Positions 19,574 through 30,018 of a stretch of 64,000 nt of DNA are shown piece after piece (the first letter of the stretch is position 1; the number at the start of each line of letters is the position of its first letter). Location: NCBI GenBank assembly GCA_024707205.1, contig JANQAD010000001.1, forward strand, positions 2,259,979 to 2,323,978, read 5' to 3'. The DNA is from Demequina sp. (GTDB lineage: Bacteria > Actinomycetota > Actinomycetes > Actinomycetales > Demequinaceae). The translations under genes were made by a program, and so were the position numbers. The notes below the pieces were generated by a model, which was not told the DNA's origin, searched no databases, and saw nothing but the letters and a program-made list of their open reading frames with translations.

Positions 19574-21346
19574 GTGCTCCGCACCCATCTCGCAGGTTCC
19601 CTTCGCGCCGCCGACGCTGGCGCCACCGTCACGCTCGCCGGCTGGGTTGGCCGTCGCCGCGATCACGGCGGCGTGGCGTTCATCGATCTGCGCGACGCCT
19701 CGGGATTCGCCCAGGTGGTGCTGCATGAGGAGATCGCGCACGAGCTGCGCACGGAGTACGTGGTCCAGGTGACCGGTGAGGTGCGGCTGCGTCCTGAGGG
19801 TTCCGCGAACCCCAACCTGGCCTCGGGCGAGATCGAGGTCGTGGGCACCCGCGTCGAGATCCTCAACACGTCCGCGCCCACGCCGTTCCCCATCGACGAG
19901 CACGTCAACGTGGGTGAGGAGGCGCGCCTCAAGTACCGCTACCTGGACCTTCGCCGACCCGCGCAGCGTTCGGCGATGGTGCTGCGGTCCCGCGCGAACG
20001 CCGCCGCGCGTCGAGTCCTCGAGCGCCACGACTTCCTCGAGATCGAGACGCCTACGCTGACGCGCTCCACGCCGGAGGGCGCCAGGGACTTCCTGGTGCC
20101 CGCGCGCCTGTCTCCCGGCTCCTGGTACGCGCTGCCGCAGTCCCCGCAGCTGTTCAAGCAGCTGCTCATGGTGGCGGGCATGGAGCGCTACTACCAGATC
20201 GCCCGCTGCTACCGCGATGAGGACTTCCGCGCGGACCGCCAGCCCGAGTTCACGCAGCTCGACATCGAGATGTCGTTCGTGGACCAGGACGACGTCATCG
20301 CGCTCGGCGAGGAGCTCGTGCGTGAGCTGTGGTCGCTCATCGGCGTTGAGGTGGCGCTGCCGATCCCGCGCATCACGTTCGCCGACGCGATGAACCGCTT
20401 CGGCTCCGACAAGCCCGACCTGCGGTTTGGGCTCGAGCTCACGGAGCTCACCTCGTACTTCGCCTCCACGCCGTTCCGGGTCTTCCAGGCGCCGTATGTG
20501 GGCGCCGTGGTCATGCCCGGCGGTGCGTCGCAGCCGCGCAAGACGCTCGACGGCTGGCAGGACTGGGCCAAGCAGCGCGGCGCGCGCGGGCTCGCGTATG
20601 TGCTGGTTGGTGAGGACGGCACGCTCGGCGGCCCCGTCGCCAAGAACCTGTGCGACGCCGAACTCGCGGGCCTCGCGGAGGCCACCGGGGCGTCGGCCGG
20701 CGACTGCATCTTCTTCGCGGCGGGGGAGCGAGAGGCCTCGCAGTCGCTGCTGGGCGCCGCGCGCGGCGAGATTGCGCGGCGTGTGGGGCTCGTTGACGAC
20801 AGCCGGTTCGAGTTCGTGTGGGTCGTTGACGCGCCGCTGTTCAAGCCCGTCAAGTCCGACGACGACGACGTGGCGCTCGGCCACTCCGCGTGGACCGCGG
20901 TGCACCACGCGTTCACATCGCCAAAGCCGGAGTTCCTTGACACGTTCGACACGGACCCCGGCTCGGCGAACGCCTACGCGTACGACATCGTCTGCAACGG
21001 CAACGAGATCGGCGGCGGCTCCATCCGTATTCACCGCCGCGACGTCCAGGAGCGGGTCTTCAAGGTCATGGGCATCGGGCCCGAGGAGGCGCAGGAGAAG
21101 TTCGGCTTCCTGCTCGATGCGTTCCAGTACGGCGCCCCGCCGCACGGCGGCATCGCGCTCGGCTGGGACCGGGTCGTCGCGCTGCTCGCGGGCACGCCGT
21201 CGATCCGCGACGTGATCGCGTTCCCCAAGTCCGGCGGTGGCTACGACGCGCTCACTGACGCGCCCGCGCCCATCACGCCCGAGCAGCGTGCGGAGGCGGG
21301 CGTGGACTTCGTGCCTGAGGCCGAGCCTGCGCCGGCGGAGTCCTAG
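19574..21346 (+). CDS. aspS: Aspartyl-tRNA synthetase
   Basis: Charges tRNA-Asp. The 590-residue bacterial-type enzyme has the N-terminal OB domain ([21 protein letters not shown]), motif 2 ([20 protein letters not shown]), the bacterial GAD insertion, and motif 3 ([16 protein letters not shown]). GTG 19574 ([12 protein letters not shown]) matches usual family N-termini and follows GAAAGG; a TTG at 19556 would add six residues. Confidence 0.95.
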   Translation: MLRTHLAGSLRAADAGATVTLAGWVGRRRDHGGVAFIDLRDASGFAQVVLHEEIAHELRTEYVVQVTGEVRLRPEGSANPNLASGEIEVVGTRVEILNTSAPTPFPIDEHVNVGEEARLKYRYLDLRRPAQRSAMVLRSRANAAARRVLERHDFLEIETPTLTRSTPEGARDFLVPARLSPGSWYALPQSPQLFKQLLMVAGMERYYQIARCYRDEDFRADRQPEFTQLDIEMSFVDQDDVIALGEELVRELWSLIGVEVALPIPRITFADAMNRFGSDKPDLRFGLELTELTSYFASTPFRVFQAPYVGAVVMPGGASQPRKTLDGWQDWAKQRGARGLAYVLVGEDGTLGGPVAKNLCDAELAGLAEATGASAGDCIFFAAGEREASQSLLGAARGEIARRVGLVDDSRFEFVWVVDAPLFKPVKSDDDDVALGHSAWTAVHHAFTSPKPEFLDTFDTDPGSANAYAYDIVCNGNEIGGGSIRIHRRDVQERVFKVMGIGPEEAQEKFGFLLDAFQYGAPPHGGIALGWDRVVALLAGTPSIRDVIAFPKSGGGYDALTDAPAPITPEQRAEAGVDFVPEAEPAPAES

Positions 21347-21367
21347 GCCCACACCGATCCCATCCTC

Positions 21368-21423
21368 GGTTGAGGTAGATGGCGGGTGTTTTCGGTGCCC
21401 TGATCACCCGGGATCTACCTCAA
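21368..21423. repeat. Dispersed palindrome, copy 2
   Basis: GGTTGAGGTAGAT and ATCTACCTCAA arms enclose a GC-rich interior that contains a second pairing, GGCGGGTG against CACCCGGG. It is nearly identical to copy 3, which lies 38 bases further on. It starts 21 bases after the aspS stop. Confidence 0.85.
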
Positions 21424-21460
21424 TGTGCAGCGGCGTTGGTGCCCTGCCCGCCAACCCGTT

Positions 21461-21518
21461 GGTTGAGGTAGGTGGCGGGTGTTTTCGGCGCCTGGATCAC
21501 CCGGGATCTACCTCAACC
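21461..21518. repeat. Dispersed palindrome, copy 3
   Basis: GGTTGAGGTAGGT and ATCTACCTCAACC arms; interior GTTTTCGGCGCCTGGATCA differs from copy 2 at only a few bases. Its right arm, read on the minus strand as GGTTGAGG, supplies the TGA stop of the DUF559-like gene. Confidence 0.85.
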
Positions 21519-22460
21519 GTCGGTGGGGGGCTCGTCCGACTTGAGGTCCCTGAGCCGCGCATCCCGCACGCGTTCGTACATGTTCCGGCACCAGGCCGCC
21601 CTCTCGAACACGGCGAAGAAGTCCAATCGCAGTGTCGCGATGCCTTCGGTCGAGAGCTCGGCGTCGCGCTCAATATCCGCCACACGGTCCTTGACCTCTC
21701 CGTGAAATGTGGCGCTATCCAGCTCAATGTCCAGACGTGCATGCGGGTCATAGATGTCCATGACGCGGTCCTTGTCGCACGCCGTGACTGGTTCATTCCA
21801 ACGCAGCTCCGGATACTGTGCCTCTGGGAACACCACCGTCTTGGCCCGGTGCTCAAGGAAGCTGGTGACCCCGCCAATGAGCACCTGGAGCAGTTCCAGC
21901 AAGTCTTGCTTCCGTCGCACCCTGCCAGTGGCCGCCACCGCTGCGGCCACGTCCGCGCTCGACACGTGCTTGCGGCCTATCGCTCGCACAACTAGGCCCA
22001 CGGCCGTGTCGCCGCGGGTCTCGTTCCACGCGTGCACCACGGCATGTGCGAGCGGTACGACTGGAATTCCGCGCACACGCATGGGAGCAGGACCATTTCT
22101 GGGTCGGTATGGGCGCAGCCACCGGGGAGTTGAGCGGTGGAGCGGATTGCGGAGCATCACCATCGTGACGCGCGGTGCGTCCTCCACCACGCCCCACACC
22201 CACAGTGCGGCAACGCCGGTGAGTGCCCCTCCGGCAGTATCGATCCACAGTGCCGCGGCGCGCAGGCGCGCCTCGGAGTCGTGGGCGAAGTTGCGGTGCA
22301 CGACGACCTGCGGGAGCAGCCGTTGCAGCGAGCCATTGCGCATGCATTTCTTGACAGCGTGCGCCGAGAAAGCCGACTCGGCGTCCTTTCGCCGGACAGG
22401 CAACCCCGTCGCGAGTAGTTGGCGCGCCAGGTCCCGGTGTCGTCGACTGCGCTTGCTCAC
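21513..22460 (-). CDS. AbiEi-like/DUF559 (Vsr-like endonuclease fold) protein
   Basis: A protein of about 315 residues. The N-terminal half looks like AbiEi (RDLARQLLATGLPVRRKDAE; GALTGVAALWVWG). The C-terminal part has the DUF559 layout related to very-short-patch endonucleases: DIYDPHARLDIELDSATFHG, then DIERDAELSTEGIATLRLDF, offering acidic residues for a PD-(D/E)xK-like site. I chose GTG 22460 (VSKRSRRHRDLAR); longer upstream frame looks non-coding. Palindromes lie at both ends (copies 2 and 3 downstream, copy 4 upstream). Biological role is unknown; nuclease activity is inferred from fold only. Confidence 0.65.
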   Translation of the reverse strand: MSKRSRRHRDLARQLLATGLPVRRKDAESAFSAHAVKKCMRNGSLQRLLPQVVVHRNFAHDSEARLRAAALWIDTAGGALTGVAALWVWGVVEDAPRVTMVMLRNPLHRSTPRWLRPYRPRNGPAPMRVRGIPVVPLAHAVVHAWNETRGDTAVGLVVRAIGRKHVSSADVAAAVAATGRVRRKQDLLELLQVLIGGVTSFLEHRAKTVVFPEAQYPELRWNEPVTACDKDRVMDIYDPHARLDIELDSATFHGEVKDRVADIERDAELSTEGIATLRLDFFAVFERAAWCRNMYERVRDARLRDLKSDEPPTDG

Positions 22461-22570
22461 GGGAACTGAAGGTAGGGAAGTGGCGCGCGGAGCGTCGGGC
22501 CGGGGTGTGTGGTCTGTGGAGAACGCGCCGCAGCCACCGACCTGGGGACGCGGATCACGCCTCACTCTTG

Positions 22571-22627
22571 GTTGAGGTAGATCCCAGGCGTTCCGGGCGG
22601 CAGAATCGCCCCGCATCTACCTCAACG
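22571..22627. repeat. Dispersed palindrome, copy 4
   Basis: GGTTGAGGTAGAT (22571) and CATCTACCTCAAC arms with a divergent interior (GGCGTTCCGGGCGGCAGAA). It lies between the DUF559-like gene and rarA, 22 bases before the rarA start. Confidence 0.8.
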
Positions 22628-22638
22628 CAGGGGCCCGT

Positions 22639-22644
22639 AGGCTG
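22639..22644 (+). promoter_or_regulatory. Candidate -10 element of rarA (TAGGCT), leaderless type
   Basis: TAGGCT is followed by the GTG start after only 5 bases, and no ribosome binding site is visible, so a leaderless transcript is likely. Confidence 0.4.
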
Positions 22645-22649
22645 GCACC

Positions 22650-23975
22650 GTGGACCTCTTCGACGCGCAGGCGACCTCCGCCACCGGCGTGCCGGAGATC
22701 GCGGCCAACGCCCCGCTCGCGGTGCGCATGCGCCCCCGTTCGCTCGCAGAGGTCGTGGGTCAGGAGCACCTGCTCGCGGAAGGCTCGCCGCTCGTCCGCC
22801 TCATCGGGCCCGACGCTGCCGCGGCTTCGATCATCCTCTGGGGTCCTCCCGGCACGGGAAAGACGACACTCGCGTACCTCGTCGCTGGCAACCGCCGCTT
22901 CGTGGAACTCAGCGCCGTCACGGCGGGCATCAAGGATGTGCGCGCGGTCATCGATGACTCCAAGCGCCGCGTGGCGATGGGGGAGCGGGAGACCGTCCTG
23001 TTCATCGACGAGATCCACCGCTTCACGCGAACCCAGCAGGATGCGCTGCTGCCGGCCGTGGAGAACCGCTGGGTCACCCTGATCGGCGCCACCACGGAGA
23101 ACCCAAGCTTCTCGGTTGTTGGCCCGCTACTCAGCCGCAGCCTCCTGCTCACCCTCAAGCCGCTTGCCGCAGATGCGGTGAAGTCCCTGGTAGACCGCGC
23201 TATAGAAGATGAGCGCGGCCTTGCGGGCGCCGTCGAGGTGGAGCCTGAAGCGCGGGAGCACATCGTCCGCGTTGCCGGCGCCGACGCACGCAAGGCACTC
23301 ACGCTCCTCGAGGCCATCGGGGACGCCGCGGGCCCGGGCGGCACCGTCACCACGGAGCTCGCCGAGCGCGCGATGGACGCCGCCCTCGTCGCCTACGACA
23401 AGTCCGGCGACCAGCATTACGACGTCATCAGCGCGTTCATCAAGTCGGTGCGCGGTTCCGACGTCGATGCGAGTCTCCACTACCTGGCACGCATGGTGGT
23501 CGCGGGGGAGGACCCGCGCTTCATCGCAAGGCGCCTCGTCGTCCTCGCCGCGGAGGACGTGGGCCTCGCGGACCCGCAGGGCCTGGTCGTGGCGCAGGCC
23601 GCAGCCGACGCCGTGAGCTTCATCGGCATGCCGGAGGGCCGCATCGTGCTCGCGGAGGCCACCGCCTACCTCGCCCTCGCTCCCAAGTCCAACCGCAGCT
23701 ACCTCGCGATCGATCGAGCCATCGCGGACGTTCGCGCCGGCCGCGCAGGCACTGTTCCGGAGCACCTCAGGGACGCGCACTACGCGGGCGCAGGGCGGCT
23801 TGGCCACGGCAAGGGCTATCAGTACGCCCACGACGCGGACCACGGCGTCGCCGCCCAGCAGTACCTCCCCGACTCAGTCGCGGAAGCCACCTACTACGAA
23901 CCCACGGACCATGGCTTCGAGCGAACCCTGGGAGAGCGTCGGGCCCAAATACGCAAGCTGCTGGGCCGCGACTAG
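22650..23975 (+). CDS. rarA: Replication-associated recombination protein A (RarA/MgsA AAA+ ATPase)
   Basis: Acts at stalled replication forks. The 441-residue protein shows RPRSLAEVVGQEHLL, Walker A WGPPGTGKTTLAYL, Walker B LFIDEIHRFTRTQQD, the sensor region LIGATTENPSFSV, and the C-terminal tetramerisation part with DQHYDVISAFIKSVRGSD and YLARMVVAGEDPRFIARRL. Start is GTG 22650. Often a neighbour of rpsD-alaS in actinobacteria, as here. Confidence 0.95.
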   Translation: MDLFDAQATSATGVPEIAANAPLAVRMRPRSLAEVVGQEHLLAEGSPLVRLIGPDAAAASIILWGPPGTGKTTLAYLVAGNRRFVELSAVTAGIKDVRAVIDDSKRRVAMGERETVLFIDEIHRFTRTQQDALLPAVENRWVTLIGATTENPSFSVVGPLLSRSLLLTLKPLAADAVKSLVDRAIEDERGLAGAVEVEPEAREHIVRVAGADARKALTLLEAIGDAAGPGGTVTTELAERAMDAALVAYDKSGDQHYDVISAFIKSVRGSDVDASLHYLARMVVAGEDPRFIARRLVVLAAEDVGLADPQGLVVAQAAADAVSFIGMPEGRIVLAEATAYLALAPKSNRSYLAIDRAIADVRAGRAGTVPEHLRDAHYAGAGRLGHGKGYQYAHDADHGVAAQQYLPDSVAEATYYEPTDHGFERTLGERRAQIRKLLGRD

Positions 23976-24016
23976 CCGGCCCGACGGCCGTGCTGGCTTC
24001 CGTACGGGCGCTTTGC

Positions 24017-24022
24017 TACACT
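24017..24022 (+). promoter_or_regulatory. Candidate -10 element of rpsD (TACACT)
   Basis: TACACT lies about 100 bases before the rpsD start. The roughly 95-base leader (to 24123) has no hairpin I can match to a known S4-binding leader. Confidence 0.25.
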
Positions 24023-24123
24023 TGATGAGCCCTCGCGGGCGGTTGGCTGCTGCTCCCGCGACAACACACAGATCTTTTGGCATACGGACACGCATGCGCG
24101 CGTCCACCACGATTAAGGACATC

Positions 24124-24749
24124 ATGACCTCAGTACAGAAGGCTCGCCGCCAGGTTCGCCTGTCGCGCAGCCTCGGCATCGCCCTGACGCCCAAGGCCGT
24201 CAAGCACTTCGAGAAGCGCCCTTACCCCCGGGTGAGCACGGCCGCACCGCGCGCCGCAAGGAAAGTGACTACGCCGTTCGTCTGCGCGAGAAGCAGCGCC
24301 TGCGCGCACAGTACGGCCTGCGCGAGAAGCAGATGACCTCTACCTACGCGGAGGCCAAGAAGGAGTCCGGCCTGACCGGTGAGGCGTTCGTCGAGCTGCT
24401 GGAGATGCGCCTGGACGCGCTCGTGCTGCGCGCCGGCTTCGCCCGCACCATCCTGCAGGCCCGCCAGACGGTGCTGCACCGCCACATCCTCGTTGACGGC
24501 AAGATCGTGGACCGCCCGTCGTTCCGCGTGACCCCCGGCCAGACGATTCAGATCAAGCCCAAGGCCGTGACCCTCGAGCCCTACATGGCCGCCGCCGCCG
24601 GCGCGCACCGTGATGTGCTGCCCGAGGTTCCCGACTACCTCGACGTGACGCTCGAGAAGCTCACCGCCAAGCTGGTGCGCCGCCCCAAGCGCGCCGAGGT
24701 GCCCGTCACGTGTGACGTGCAGCTCGTCGTCGAGTACTACGCACGCTAG
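24124..24749 (+). CDS. rpsD: 30S ribosomal protein S4, frameshifted
   Basis: Small-subunit assembly protein. The N-terminus reads MTSVQKARRQVRLSRSLGIA with KHFEKRPYP; the frame breaks at the C5 run near 24226-24231. Restoring one C gives RPYPPGEHGRTARRKESDYA, the family sequence, followed by RLREKQRLRAQYGLREKQ and the S4 RNA-binding domain (LDALVLRAGFARTILQARQ). Restored length is about 208 residues. An essential gene, so the break is very probably a sequencing or assembly error. Confidence 0.93.
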
Positions 24750-24773
24750 TAGGGTTTACTAGCCACAAGCTAT

Positions 24774-24812
24774 CGCCGCCGAACCCAGGCTCACGCTTAG
24801 GGTTCGGCGGCG
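24774..24812 (+). terminator. Hairpin between rpsD and alaS
   Basis: A perfect 13-base stem, CGCCGCCGAACCC with GGGTTCGGCGGCG, around a 13-base loop. No T tract follows (TCGCTGTATC), so it is either a GC-hairpin terminator or an RNA element ahead of alaS, whose AGGAGG ribosome binding site begins 11 bases later. Confidence 0.6.
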
Positions 24813-24837
24813 TCGCTGTATCAGGAGGAGATGAACA

Positions 24838-27509
24838 ATGCGTACGGCCGACATCCGTCAGCGCTGGCTGGACTACTTCGAGTCCAACGGTCACGCCGTC
24901 GTGCCTTCGGCATCGCTCATCTCACCGGACCCGAGCCTGCTGTTCACAGTTGCCGGCATGGTGCCGTTCATCCCGTACATGACGGGCGAGCAGCAGCCGC
25001 CGTGGCCGCGCGCCACGAGCGTGCAGAAGTGCATCCGCACGCCTGACATCGAAGAGGTCGGCAAGACCACGCGCCACGGCACGTTCTTCCAGATGAACGG
25101 CAACTTCTCGTTCGGCGACTACTTCAAAGAGGGCGCGATCACGTACGCGTGGGACCTCGTCACGGGCTCGGAGGCCGACGGCAAGTACGGCTTCAACGCG
25201 GATGACGTCTGGGTGACGGTGTACGAGGACGACGACGAGGCGGCCACGCTGTGGCGCGAGATCGCGGGCCTGCCAGACGAGCGCATTCAGCGCCGCGGCA
25301 TGAAGGACAACTTCTGGTCCACGGGCCAGCCCGGCCCCGCGGGACCGTGCAGCGAGATCTACATCGACCGCGGCAAGGAGTTCGGCCTTGATGGCGGCCC
25401 CGTGGTGGACGAGGACCGCTACATCGAGATCTGGAACCTCGTCTTCATGCAGTTCCAGCGCGGCGCGGGCGAGAAGGAGAATTTCCCGATCCTCGGCGAG
25501 CTGCGTCAGAAGAACATCGACACCGGCCTGGGCCTTGAGCGCGTCGCGTACCTCAAGCAGGGCGTCGCGAACATGTACGAGATTGACGAGGTCATCCCCG
25601 TCATCCGCAAGGCGGAGGAGTTGAGCGGCCGCACCTACGGCGGCAACCTCGGTGTCAACAGTCACACCGACGACGTCTGGATGCGCGTGGTCGCCGACCA
25701 CGTCCGCTCGAGCCTCATGCTCATCGGCGACGGCGTGGTGCCCGGCAACGAGGGCCGCGGCTACGTGCTGCGCCGACTGTTCCGCCGCAGCCTCCGGGCC
25801 ATGCGCCTGCTTGGCGTCGACGACGCCGTGATGCCGGAACTCCTCACCACGAGCCGCGATGCCATGAGCCCGTCGTATCCCGAGCTGGCGGCGGACTTCG
25901 AGCGCATCAGCGCGATCGCGTACACCGAAGAGGACGCGTTCCGCCGCACGCTCGCGAACGGCACGGTCATCCTCGACACCGCCGTCGCCAACGCCAAGAA
26001 GCATGGCGCCAAGACGCTCCCCGGCAGCGACGTCTTCCAGCTCCACGACACCTACGGCTTCCCGTACGACCTCACGCTCGAAATGGCCGCGGAACAAGGC
26101 CTCAGCATTGATGAGGCGGGTTTCCGCTCGCTCATGCAGGAGCAGAAGGACCGCGCGCGGGCCGACGCCAAGGCCAAGAAGGGCGGGCACGCGGACACCG
26201 CGATCTACCAGGACCTGCTCGAGACGGGCGCGACTCACTTCCGCGGCTACGACGAGCTCCAGGCGGGCGCCGAGGTGGTCGCGATCATCAAGGACGGCGT
26301 GACGGTTCCCGTGGCGAGCGCGGGGGAGACCGTGGAGGTCGTGCTGAACGAGACCCCGTTCTACGCGGAGTCCGGCGGCCAGGACGCGGACACGGGCACC
26401 ATTCGCGGTCAGCACGCCACGCTCAACGTCATCGACGTCCAGAAGCCCGTTAAGGACCTCATCGTCCACACCGTGATGGTGGAGGAGGGCGAGATCGCGC
26501 AGGGCGACAAGGTCTCCGCAGAGGTGGACCCCGTGAATCGCCGCGACGCGAGCCGCGCGCACTCGGCCACGCACCTCATCCACGCCGCGATCCACGAGAC
26601 GCTCGGGAAGACCGCGAACCAGGCGGGCTCGTACAACAAGCCCGGCTACATGCGCCTCGACTTCTCCTGGACGCAGCCCGTGAGCGTGGACGCGCGCGCG
26701 GACATCGAGGGCATCGCGAACCGCGCGATCCGCGAGAACCTACCCGTCCAGACCACGATCATGGGGCTCGACGAGGCCAAGGCGCTTGGCGCGATGGCGC
26801 TGTTCGGCGAGAAGTACGGCGATCGCGTGCGCGTGGTCGAGATCGGCGGCCCCTTCAGCCGCGAGCTATGCGCGGGCACCCACGTGGGCGCCTCGAGCGA
26901 GATCGGGCTGCTGAGCGTCACCGGCGAGGGTTCCGTAGGCTCCGGAGCGCGCCGCATCGAGGCTCTCGTGGGGGCCGACGCGTTCAAGCACCTCGCGGCC
27001 GAGCGCGCCATCGTCAGCGAGCTCAGCTCGAGCCTCAAGACCCAGCCGCACGACCTCGTTGGGCGCATCGAGTCCCTCGTGAGCCGCCTCGCGGCCACGG
27101 AGAAGAAGCTTGCCGCGTTCGAGCAGCAGGCCGCGCTGCGCGCCGGCGAGACCCTCGCCGCCGGCGCCACCAGCCTCAACGGCGTGAGGGCCGTGGTCGC
27201 CGTGGCGGACGGCGCCACTGGTGACACGCTGCGCACCTCGCGCTGGACGTCCGCGCGCGCCTCGGCGATGCGGAGCCGGTGGTTGTGGCGCTCTTCAACG
27301 CGTCCGACCGTCCAAGCGTGGTTGTCGCGACCAACGCTGCGGCCCGCGACAAGGGCTTCTCCGCCGGCGATCTCGTCAAGGCGGCGAGCCAGGTCCTCGG
27401 CGGCGGTGGCGGTGGCAAGCCGGATGTCGCACAGGGAGGCGGCGCGGACGTCGCCAAGGTGCCCGACGCTGTGGCGGCTATCGAGCGCACCATCCAGGGG
27501 CGTGGCTAA
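24838..27509 (+). CDS. alaS: Alanyl-tRNA synthetase, frameshifted near the 3' end
   Basis: Charges tRNA-Ala and edits mischarged product. Seen in order: class II core ([38 protein letters not shown]), the editing site [15 protein letters not shown] and [13 protein letters not shown], and the C-Ala domain. The frame breaks near 27236: ACCTCGCGCTGG needs one more C to read [19 protein letters not shown], after which [20 protein letters not shown] and the glycine-rich [17 protein letters not shown] follow. Restored length is about 890 residues. AGGAGG at 24823 is the ribosome binding site. Confidence 0.94.
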
Positions 27510-27515
27510 CGAGGC

Positions 27516-27982
27516 ATGGATAGGGAGTTCGGCTTGGCGTCGACGTCGGATCCGTGCGGATCGGCGTCGCGGCAAGTGACCCCGAGGGCATCATGGCGTT
27601 CCCCGTCGAAACCGTGCCTGCAGGGGAAGGCGACGCTGCGCGCGTAGCCGCCATAGCGTCGGACCGGCAGGCGACCGCGATCTTCGTGGGCCTGCCCAAG
27701 ACGCTCAAGGGAGCGGATGGCGCGAGCGCGGCGATGGCCGAGGAGTTTGCGAGGAGACTTGCGGAACTCACCAGCGCCGACGTTCGTTTGATCGATGAGC
27801 GTTTCTCGAGCGTCACGGCTTCGCGCGCCCTCACGGGTGCGGGGAGGTCGGCCAAGAAGCAGCGCCAGGTCATTGACCAGGCGGCCGCGGTGGTGATCCT
27901 CGAGAGCGCACTAGACGTAGACAGACGAGGGAATCTGGGTATTGTGACCAAGGGGATTCCGCACGAGGGAAACGATGACTGA
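27516..27982 (+). CDS. ruvX: RuvX/YqgF-family nuclease (16S rRNA 5'-end processing, Holliday-resolvase fold), frameshifted
   Basis: RNase H-fold protein of about 155 residues. Motifs: LGVDVGSVRIGVAASDP with the first catalytic Asp, FVGLPKTLKG, and VRLIDERFSSVTASRAL. The ATG at 27516 and the body are in different frames; adding one G to the GGG at about 27523-27525 gives MDRGVRLGVDVGSVRIG, the usual start. Without repair only GTG 27554 could start, losing the first catalytic residue. It lies between alaS and mltG, as is normal, and overlaps mltG by 8 bases. Confidence 0.88.
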
Positions 27983-29091
27983 CCTCTTTGAGGCTGAGAC
28001 CGCCACGACCACGACGCTCGACTTGCGTCGGTTGCAGCGCAACAAGCGCCGCGCAACCCGCCGCAAGTGGACCCTCGTGGTCTCTGCTGTCGCCATCGTG
28101 ATCTTCGCTCTCGGCGCGTCCGTCGCCTACAACTTCGTCGGCACGTTCGAGGGTTCGAGCAACGAGATCGCCGACTACGACGGCACGGGGCAGGGCACGC
28201 TCCAGGTGGTCGTGCAATCGGGAGACACGGGATCAGACATCGCCACGACGCTCGTCGACTCCGGCGTGGTCGCGTCGCGGGCGGCGTTCCTCCAGGAGTG
28301 GAACTCCAACCCTGACTCCCAGTCGGTGGTTCCCGGCTACTACTGGATGCACCGTGAGATGAAGGCCGAGTACGCGCTGCAGTCTCTGCTGGACCCAAGC
28401 AACCGCGACGTCCGCAACCTGACGATCCCTGAGGGGCTCACCAAGGCGCAGACCTACGAGAAGATCGCCTCGATCACCGCGACGTCGGTCGATGCGGTCG
28501 AGGCCGCGGCCAAGGACACGGACGCGCTGGGCCTTCCCGCGATCGCGAAGGGCGATCTCGAGGGGCTGGCTGGCGCCCGCGACGTATGAATTCGACCCTG
28601 ATGTGACGCCTGCCATCGTCCTCAAGCGGATGGTCGCTCAGACCATCCAGAGGCTCGACGACGCTGGCGTCGAGGAAGGGAACCGCGAGAAGGTGCTGAA
28701 CATCGCATCGCTCGTGGAGCGCGAGGCGAAGCTCGACGAGGACCGTCCCAAGGTCGCGTCCGTCATCTACAACCGCCTCAAGCAGGACATGATGCTCCAG
28801 CTCGATGCGACGCTCAAGTACCACCTCAAGGACGCGGGCGCAACGCTCACCGCCGACCAGCTCAAGTCCGATGACCCGTACAACACGTACACCCACGCCG
28901 GGCTCCCGCCGGGCCCCATCGCGAGCCCCGGCGTCGAGTCCATCGACGCCGCAGTCAACCCGGCGAAGACCAAGTACATCTTCTACGTGACGGTCAACCT
29001 CGACACCGGCAAGACCAAGTACGCGGAGGACTACCCCACCTTCTTGAAGTACAAGAAGGAGTACCAGAAGTGGGCCAAGGCGAACGGCTGA
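27975..29091 (+). CDS. mltG: Endolytic murein transglycosylase MltG, frameshifted
   Basis: Membrane-anchored enzyme that cuts nascent glycan strands. The N-terminal cytoplasmic tail is followed by one membrane segment (LVVSAVAIVIFALGASVAYNF), a LysM-like region, and the YceG catalytic domain with SLVEREAKLDEDRPKVASV and HAGLPPGPIASPGV. The frame breaks near 28561, where one G too many is present in GAGGGGCTGG; removing it gives GDLEGWLAPATYEFD. Restored length is about 371 residues. It is followed by aroE after 7 bases. Confidence 0.92.
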
Positions 29092-29098
29092 GCGGTTC

Positions 29099-29929
29099 GT
29101 GATTGAGTCACGCCGCGCGGCCGTCCTCGGCCACCCGATCGCCCATTCGCTGTCGCCGGTGCTGCACCGCGCCGCGTACAAGGCGCTCGGCATCCCGTGG
29201 CACTACGACGCGGTAGACGTTGAGGCAGGATCCCTCGAGGCCTTCATCTCGCAGATGGGACCGGAGTGGGCGGGGCTGTCGCTCACGATGCCGCTCAAGG
29301 TTGAGGCCGTGCCCCTTATGGACTTCATGGAGCCCATGGCGAAGATCGTGGGCGCGGTCAACACCGTGCTCGTGCAGCGCTTCGCCGACCAGCGCCACCT
29401 CGTTGGCGCCAACACGGACGTTCACGGAATCGTGGCCGCACTGCGCGACTCCGGCGTTTCCTCGGCGGCCACCGGCGTGATCATCGGCGGGGGCGCGACC
29501 GCGACCTCCGCGATGGCCGCTCTCGGCCAGCTCGGCGTCACGGCGCCGGTGGTCGCCGTCCGGGATCGCGCGCGCGCCGGCGCCCTCATGCGTGCCGCCA
29601 CCAAGATGGGTGTCACCGTGCGGTTCGCGGACCTTGCGGAGGCGCCCGCCCTCCTCGCCGCGACGGACGTGGCCGTCTCCACCATCCCGGCCGACGCCGG
29701 GGCCGCCATTGGCGCCCAGCTCGCCACAGCGTCGGGCACCTTGCTTGACGTTGTCTACTCGCCGCTCGTGACGCCCCTTGGCGCCGCGTGGGGGGCCGCC
29801 GGGGGGAACCGTGTTGGGGGAGAGCAGATGCTGCTCCACCAGGCGGCGGAGCAAGTGCGCCTCATGACGGGCCGCGAAGCGCCGATAGAGGACATGCGGA
29901 CGGCGATGCGGGCCGTGTTGAATACCTAA
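29099..29929 (+). CDS. aroE: Shikimate dehydrogenase
   Basis: Reduces 3-dehydroshikimate to shikimate with NADPH. The 276-residue protein has the N-terminal substrate site (GHPIAHSLSPVLHRAAYKAL; LSLTMPLKVEAVPLMD with catalytic Lys), NTDVHGIVAAL with the paired Asp, and a GGGATATSAMAAL nucleotide loop. Start is GTG 29099. The aro genes resume at aroC 13 kb later, the pilus locus lying in between. Confidence 0.93.
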   Translation: MIESRRAAVLGHPIAHSLSPVLHRAAYKALGIPWHYDAVDVEAGSLEAFISQMGPEWAGLSLTMPLKVEAVPLMDFMEPMAKIVGAVNTVLVQRFADQRHLVGANTDVHGIVAALRDSGVSSAATGVIIGGGATATSAMAALGQLGVTAPVVAVRDRARAGALMRAATKMGVTVRFADLAEAPALLAATDVAVSTIPADAGAAIGAQLATASGTLLDVVYSPLVTPLGAAWGAAGGNRVGGEQMLLHQAAEQVRLMTGREAPIEDMRTAMRAVLNT

Positions 29930-29947
29930 CACCGAGGTGTTTCCCGG

Positions 29948-30013
29948 CTCAGCCCGCTGATACCGTCCCATCCGTACCGAATTGGTGCGTTTCGGGTTTG
30001 CGGGCTGAGGGAG
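29948..30013 (+). promoter_or_regulatory. Inverted-repeat leader of pilB
   Basis: CTCAGCCCGC (29948-29957) pairs perfectly with GCGGGCTGAG (30000-30009), and the right arm runs into GGGAG (30009-30013), the likely ribosome binding site of pilB, with start GTG at 30019. In the transcript this pairing could hide the ribosome binding site, so translation control of the pilus operon is a reasonable inference. It matches no riboswitch I know. Confidence 0.4.
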
Positions 30014-30018
30014 TCTCC

